NCBI GenBank assembly: GCA_001785725.1
Contig: MFUQ01000018.1
Span: 21,213 to 37,959 of the forward strand
Source of the DNA: Candidatus Nomurabacteria bacterium RIFCSPLOWO2_01_FULL_36_10b
Lineage (GTDB): Bacteria > Patescibacteriota > Minisyncoccia > Phycocordibacterales > UBA1006
Reading direction: 5' to 3'
DNA length: 16,747 nt
The notes beneath the pieces were generated by a model that saw only the letters and a program-made list of their open reading frames with translations, did no database searches and had not been told where the DNA came from. Of this stretch, positions 13,746 to 16,747 are shown one piece after another. Both the position numbers and the translations under genes were made by a program. Every line of letters starts with the position of its first letter. The first letter of the stretch is position 1.

Positions 13746-14570
13746 TCAGAAAACAAAATATTTCTTAAAAATCTTACGTATTTTTTCTGCTTTTTTCTTA
13801 TTTTTCTGAATCGTAAACTTATGATTTCCTTTTCTAAAAAGAATTAATTTTAATTTCTCTTCAAATTTAGAATCATATTTGCTAGACAAAAATAGATTAT
13901 GAATTTCCCCTAAAATAATTTTATCAAAAAATATCTCTAGAATCATATCTCCACAAACATCAAAATAATAATTGGTATTTGCATATAGTGGTTTTTCCAA
14001 GCAAAAAACTCGTGTATGAATATTAGAAAATCTTCTGCTATATTCTTTATCTAATTCTGTTCTATGGCCAATCAATGTCATAATTTCCCTACCGTCTTCT
14101 TTTATTTTACTTAATATGAATTTTTCACTTTCATTACGGGAGGAAAAAAATATTTCATGTGGATGATAAATTAATAGTGAAGATGAGATTGGCACGGGAT
14201 CAACTATAACATTAAATATGTGGCATCCAAATATATCCAACATTTCAAATGACGAAAATTTAAATACCACCTTTTCTCCATCTCTAAGATTAGTGATATC
14301 ATGTGCATGTTTTTCATTATTATGATAATTTATATTTGTTGCATCTATAAAATCATGCAGTCGTTCTAACCATATTCGTGATAATACTAAGGTTTTCTTA
14401 TTTTGCGCAACAATTTCCTGCACCTTGAGTTTCTTTAGAGTTTTGTACACACCTTGTGCTGTAACTTTTCTATATAAAAGAATCTCTCGTATTAACTGTT
14501 TAGTACTCTTTGGTCCAAGAGCCAAAAGACGTATGATAATGTCTTCTAGGTGTTCATCAAATAGCAACAT
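13746..14570 (-). CDS. Winged-helix DNA-binding protein with an unrecognised C-terminal domain
   Basis: 274 residues. The N-terminal 75 residues look like a winged helix: EDIIIRLLALGPKSTKQLIREI, then the recognition-helix region KVTAQGVYKTLKKLKVQ, then a wing, VAQNKKTLVLS. The remaining 200 residues mix strands and helices with no membrane segment (for example KVVFKFSSFEMLDIFGCHIFN and REIMTLIGHRTELDKEYSRRF) and end in a very basic tail (KNKKKAEKIRKIFKKYF). I do not recognise this part; a ligand-sensing domain is plausible. It lies 85 bases upstream of livH on the same strand, so it may regulate the transporter (inference from position only). Its ATG is 9 bases from a TAGAAT box, suggesting a leaderless mRNA. 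Confidence 0.7.
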   Translation of the reverse strand: MLLFDEHLEDIIIRLLALGPKSTKQLIREILLYRKVTAQGVYKTLKKLKVQEIVAQNKKTLVLSRIWLERLHDFIDATNINYHNNEKHAHDITNLRDGEKVVFKFSSFEMLDIFGCHIFNVIVDPVPISSSLLIYHPHEIFFSSRNESEKFILSKIKEDGREIMTLIGHRTELDKEYSRRFSNIHTRVFCLEKPLYANTNYYFDVCGDMILEIFFDKIILGEIHNLFLSSKYDSKFEEKLKLILFRKGNHKFTIQKNKKKAEKIRKIFKKYFVF

Positions 14571-14578
14571 ATAGCTCT

Positions 14579-14608
14579 ATTCTAAACTATAGTTAAAAGA
14601 GAAATCAA
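14579..14608 (-). promoter_or_regulatory. Promoter of the winged-helix gene
   Basis: Minus-strand TTGATT (14608-14603), 18 bases, TAGAAT (14584-14579), with 9 bases from the -10 end to the ATG at 14570. Confidence 0.5.
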
Positions 14609-14636
14609 TATCTTTATTAGATTATCAGTAATTAGT

Positions 14637-14706
14637 AGGGGTCGTCAATGAAACCAAAAGAATCTCATCAGCTGTTATAACCCCGTAACTGGTGGTGCGG
14701 GTTTTT
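14637..14706 (+). promoter_or_regulatory. Terminator-like hairpin with an alternative upstream pairing
   Basis: AACCCCG (14679-14685) can pair, with one bulge, to CGGGTT (14698-14703), followed by a T-run, the form of a plus-strand terminator. The same ACCCC can instead pair with GGGGT at 14638-14642. No clear plus-strand promoter or gene adjoins it, so its purpose is unclear. A separate AGAAGA/TCTTCT hairpin follows at 14715-14730, just past the stop of the propeller gene. Confidence 0.35.
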
Positions 14707-14734
14707 GTATGGTCAGAAGAGTTTTCTTCTACTC

Positions 14735-16276
14735 TCAATATGTCGCCAGTGAAACAAAGCTCATATATTTTGGCCACAGTAGTGGGAGATCATGATCTCC
14801 AACAAATACCCATTTTTCTCCTGTCCATGTTGACCAGACTTTTTCGTTGGTTACAAGATATAATTTATCATTGTGTAATGTTAATGAAGCAAAAGGGAAT
14901 GGCATATTTTTCTCTGAAAATGACGTAATAAAAGCTTCTTCCCATGAATCTCCATGGTCACACGTCTTTACTACTGCAATTTTACCTTCAGGTCCAGTAC
15001 CCTTGGTGTTGCTGTCATAAAGAACAGTCTTTCGTGTGGCACCGAGGATATAGAGACAATCATGGTATTCAACTAACGTTTTGGCACCGTAGAAGAATGG
15101 TTCTATACGAACTCCTAGAAACGAAGAATCTTGGAAAGGAAAAGTAAGATCATAATTCTTCCAGAAAGAAGCATCTCTGATCCACTCAGATCCATCATCA
15201 GAATATAAGATATTACTTCCTCTTTCATTAACGGTATTTTCGGAACTTGAAGCACTGATAGCAGTAATAACAAAATGATTATTAAAATATTCTAGTCGAA
15301 AATTACCTATTCGACCGAGCCCTGTATCAGAAGTTATACGTTCCCAATAAACACCGTCATATGACTTCCAAGCATCAGTATATGTTTCAAAAGCACCTGT
15401 GGTGTAGCTAAGTGTTTTCCTCCCACCTAAAACAAGAAGTTTATTCCCATCTGAAATCATTTGAAATCCAGGCCTCATATTGTCTTCTGCCCACCAAGGG
15501 GGGATATTCACAAATACCCAATGTTTTCCATCGAGAGATGTATATATTCCGAAATGATTTGATCTACCATCCTCATCATTTGCGATGGTTATAAACTTAT
15601 CTTTAAAAACAACAGGAGGATAATAGTATTCGTTACAAGTATTACAGTCTTCCCAATGTAAAAGATCGTGTGATACCCATACTTTTACTTTCAGATCATT
15701 CACATCTTGTCGGGACCCTGTAATGAGAAATATATTTGTTTTATTAATCTCCTCTTTATCACTATAGGTGTACACTATCTCTCCAGTATTATTTATGAGA
15801 AGAGTCCGCATACCATGCGTATTACGGAATGACAGACCGTGTTCATCAATGTAGAATCTCGAATGAGGGAGAATGGGATAGCTTATCTGAGTAATAGGAT
15901 TTATGAAATGAAGTTGTATAAGAAGATTAAAAAGATTATCTGTGAGAAGAGGGCTATCCGAATCATTCTTTAATCTTCTGATAGCTTCGTACGCGCCACG
16001 TTGATTAATTTCAGTGTAATACGTTATAGTGGTTTTTGGTTGATGGGCCAAAAATACATCATTTTCTTGTTGCCATGCTGCTTCAATTTGACTATCTCGT
16101 ATTTGGCTCTGGGCACGCGCTTCTGCGATCATTTGTTCTTCTATATGTCGTTTTTTAGGACTATATAGAAATCCTCCTTTTGTATTCATTCCATGAATAA
16201 AATACAGAATAAAAACTATTATATATCCAATAATACATATAATCAGCATTCCTTTAAGAATTTTACTTTTAAACAT
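14735..16276 (-). CDS. Membrane-anchored extracytoplasmic protein with Asp-box/BNR-like repeats
   Basis: 513 residues from the ATG at 16276. An in-frame ATG at 16306 lies upstream of the TATAAT box and is unlikely. A basic start (MFKSKILKG) and one membrane helix (about 8-29) act as an uncleaved anchor. A charged helical linker (about 40-75) leads to a helical region, then a beta-rich domain. Six repeats of the form S-x-D-G-x-x-W lie at 202-208, 247-253, 305-311, 359-365, 438-445 and 482-489 (for example SLDGKHW, SYDGVYW, SDDGSEW), spaced 44-80 residues apart. These are Asp-box turns typical of sialidase-like beta-propellers. I see no clear sialidase active-site set, so binding or adhesion is as likely as catalysis. 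No operon partner is visible. Confidence 0.75.
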   Translation of the reverse strand: MFKSKILKGMLIICIIGYIIVFILYFIHGMNTKGGFLYSPKKRHIEEQMIAEARAQSQIRDSQIEAAWQQENDVFLAHQPKTTITYYTEINQRGAYEAIRRLKNDSDSPLLTDNLFNLLIQLHFINPITQISYPILPHSRFYIDEHGLSFRNTHGMRTLLINNTGEIVYTYSDKEEINKTNIFLITGSRQDVNDLKVKVWVSHDLLHWEDCNTCNEYYYPPVVFKDKFITIANDEDGRSNHFGIYTSLDGKHWVFVNIPPWWAEDNMRPGFQMISDGNKLLVLGGRKTLSYTTGAFETYTDAWKSYDGVYWERITSDTGLGRIGNFRLEYFNNHFVITAISASSSENTVNERGSNILYSDDGSEWIRDASFWKNYDLTFPFQDSSFLGVRIEPFFYGAKTLVEYHDCLYILGATRKTVLYDSNTKGTGPEGKIAVVKTCDHGDSWEEAFITSFSEKNMPFPFASLTLHNDKLYLVTNEKVWSTWTGEKWVFVGDHDLPLLWPKYMSFVSLATY

Positions 16277-16282
16277 AAAAAT

Positions 16283-16288
16283 ATTATA
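16283..16288 (-). promoter_or_regulatory. -10 box of the beta-propeller gene
   Basis: A perfect minus-strand TATAAT lies 7 bases from the ATG at 16276, so transcription should begin at the start codon. No convincing -35 box is seen at 16-18 bases. Confidence 0.5.
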
Positions 16289-16429
16289 CAGAAATAACAG
16301 AGACACTTCTCGTGCTGGCTCTAAAAGGTGAACTAATTATATCATTTGCGCGAACTTTTTTCAAAGAAAATACCTAGCGTTCCCCGCGCGCTGTTAAGAA
16401 GTTTATTATATTATATTTTTATTCTTTAT

Positions 16430-16747
16430 TTAATTCCACCCGACAAATTTAAAAGTTTTTAATAAATTTATATCACCTGTAAATTCATAACCGACATTTC
16501 CTTGTCTAAACCAATAAATAATATGCTCATCATAAGAATATACTTTAAAAGTATGTTCTCCAATTTTCTGATCGTTAATATATTTAAAATATGGTAAGGC
16601 AAATTGTTCATAATAAGAAGCATTTGTCTTATATGAAATAAAAGCCCGACTTGGGATCAAACTGATAGAAATTGCCGGTCCTGTTTCGGATTGCGTTTCT
16701 TGAGGTACAGACCCCACTGGAAGTTCCATTGTGAATCCGTGATTTCT
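16430..16747 (-). CDS. C-terminal part of an unrecognised, possibly exported protein (partial, 5' end outside window)
   Basis: The frame is open to the window edge, six codons beyond the first ATG at 16729, so the start lies outside; 105 residues are visible. HGFTMELPVG near the edge and the ending LLKTFKFVGWN resemble the tail of small secreted or lipoprotein-like bacterial proteins that read G-F-x-x-x-x-P-x-G, followed by a short beta-rich domain ending in L-x-T-F-K-F. That likeness is a weak memory-based match, and no motif of known function is seen. The 153 bases between it and the propeller gene (16277-16429) hold only the -10 box and AT-rich sequence. Confidence 0.6.
   Translation of the reverse strand, partial: RNHGFTMELPVGSVPQETQSETGPAISISLIPSRAFISYKTNASYYEQFALPYFKYINDQKIGEHTFKVYSYDEHIIYWFRQGNVGYEFTGDINLLKTFKFVGWN

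Noticed and set aside
14637..14706. Hammerhead ribozyme (CTGATGAG on the minus strand) or T-box (CTGGTGGTGCGGG on the plus strand)
   Set aside because: There is no GAAA partner of the hammerhead core in place. For a T-box there is no specifier stem and no downstream plus-strand gene.
1..16747. Alternative genetic code (TGA as Gly, as in some CPR lineages)
   Set aside because: TGA ends several intact genes at the expected family length, and no in-frame TGA is needed inside any conserved gene.
1..16747. tRNA, rRNA or CRISPR array
   Set aside because: No T-loop-like GGTTCGANTCC context, no rRNA stretches and no regularly spaced direct repeats were seen on either strand by eye.

Overview
The window is AT-rich, tightly packed bacterial chromosome, mostly coded on the minus strand. 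Nearly every start codon lacks a Shine-Dalgarno sequence, and several sit about 7-9 bases downstream of a -10 box. TGA is used as a stop (for example livG and the mreD-like gene), so the standard bacterial code fits. This style, the very small MreD-like protein next to a PBP2, the DUF559 remnant and the many small unrecognised membrane proteins suggest a Patescibacteria/CPR (Parcubacteria-like) genome. That placement is inference; no rRNA or marker gene here settles it.

Layout. At 1-377 the 3' end of an unrecognised plus-strand gene closes on a bidirectional terminator shared with an isochorismatase-like hydrolase (419-1030, minus). A NYN-domain protein follows (1133-1654). A housekeeping block on the minus strand holds lysS, greA, a PBP2-type transpeptidase and an 83-residue MreD-like protein, with pepF (M3 peptidase) beyond it. 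pepF is transcribed divergently from a plus-strand LOG-family nucleotide hydrolase (7648-8373) through overlapping promoters.

The region 8428-14570 carries a branched-chain amino-acid-type (HAAT) ABC transporter: livF (8806-9540) lies apart from livG-livM-livH (11121-13660). Between the two parts are a broken DUF559 endonuclease-like gene, a small plus-strand membrane protein, a MazE/MazF-type toxin-antitoxin pair with a 25-bp palindromic operator, and a candidate structured small RNA driven by a perfect-consensus sigma70 promoter. Upstream of livH is a winged-helix protein that may regulate the transporter. No substrate-binding protein gene (livJ/K) is present in the window.

The right end holds a membrane-anchored, extracytoplasmic protein with six Asp-box/BNR-like repeats (14735-16276) and the C-terminal part of another unrecognised, possibly exported, protein running off the edge.

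The most notable signals are the recurrent leaderless promoter geometry, the strong-promoter small RNA at about 11004-11117, the start-less DUF559 remnant, the mutually exclusive hairpins in front of lysS, and the split liv transporter. I did not find a clearly novel multi-gene defence or metabolic system.
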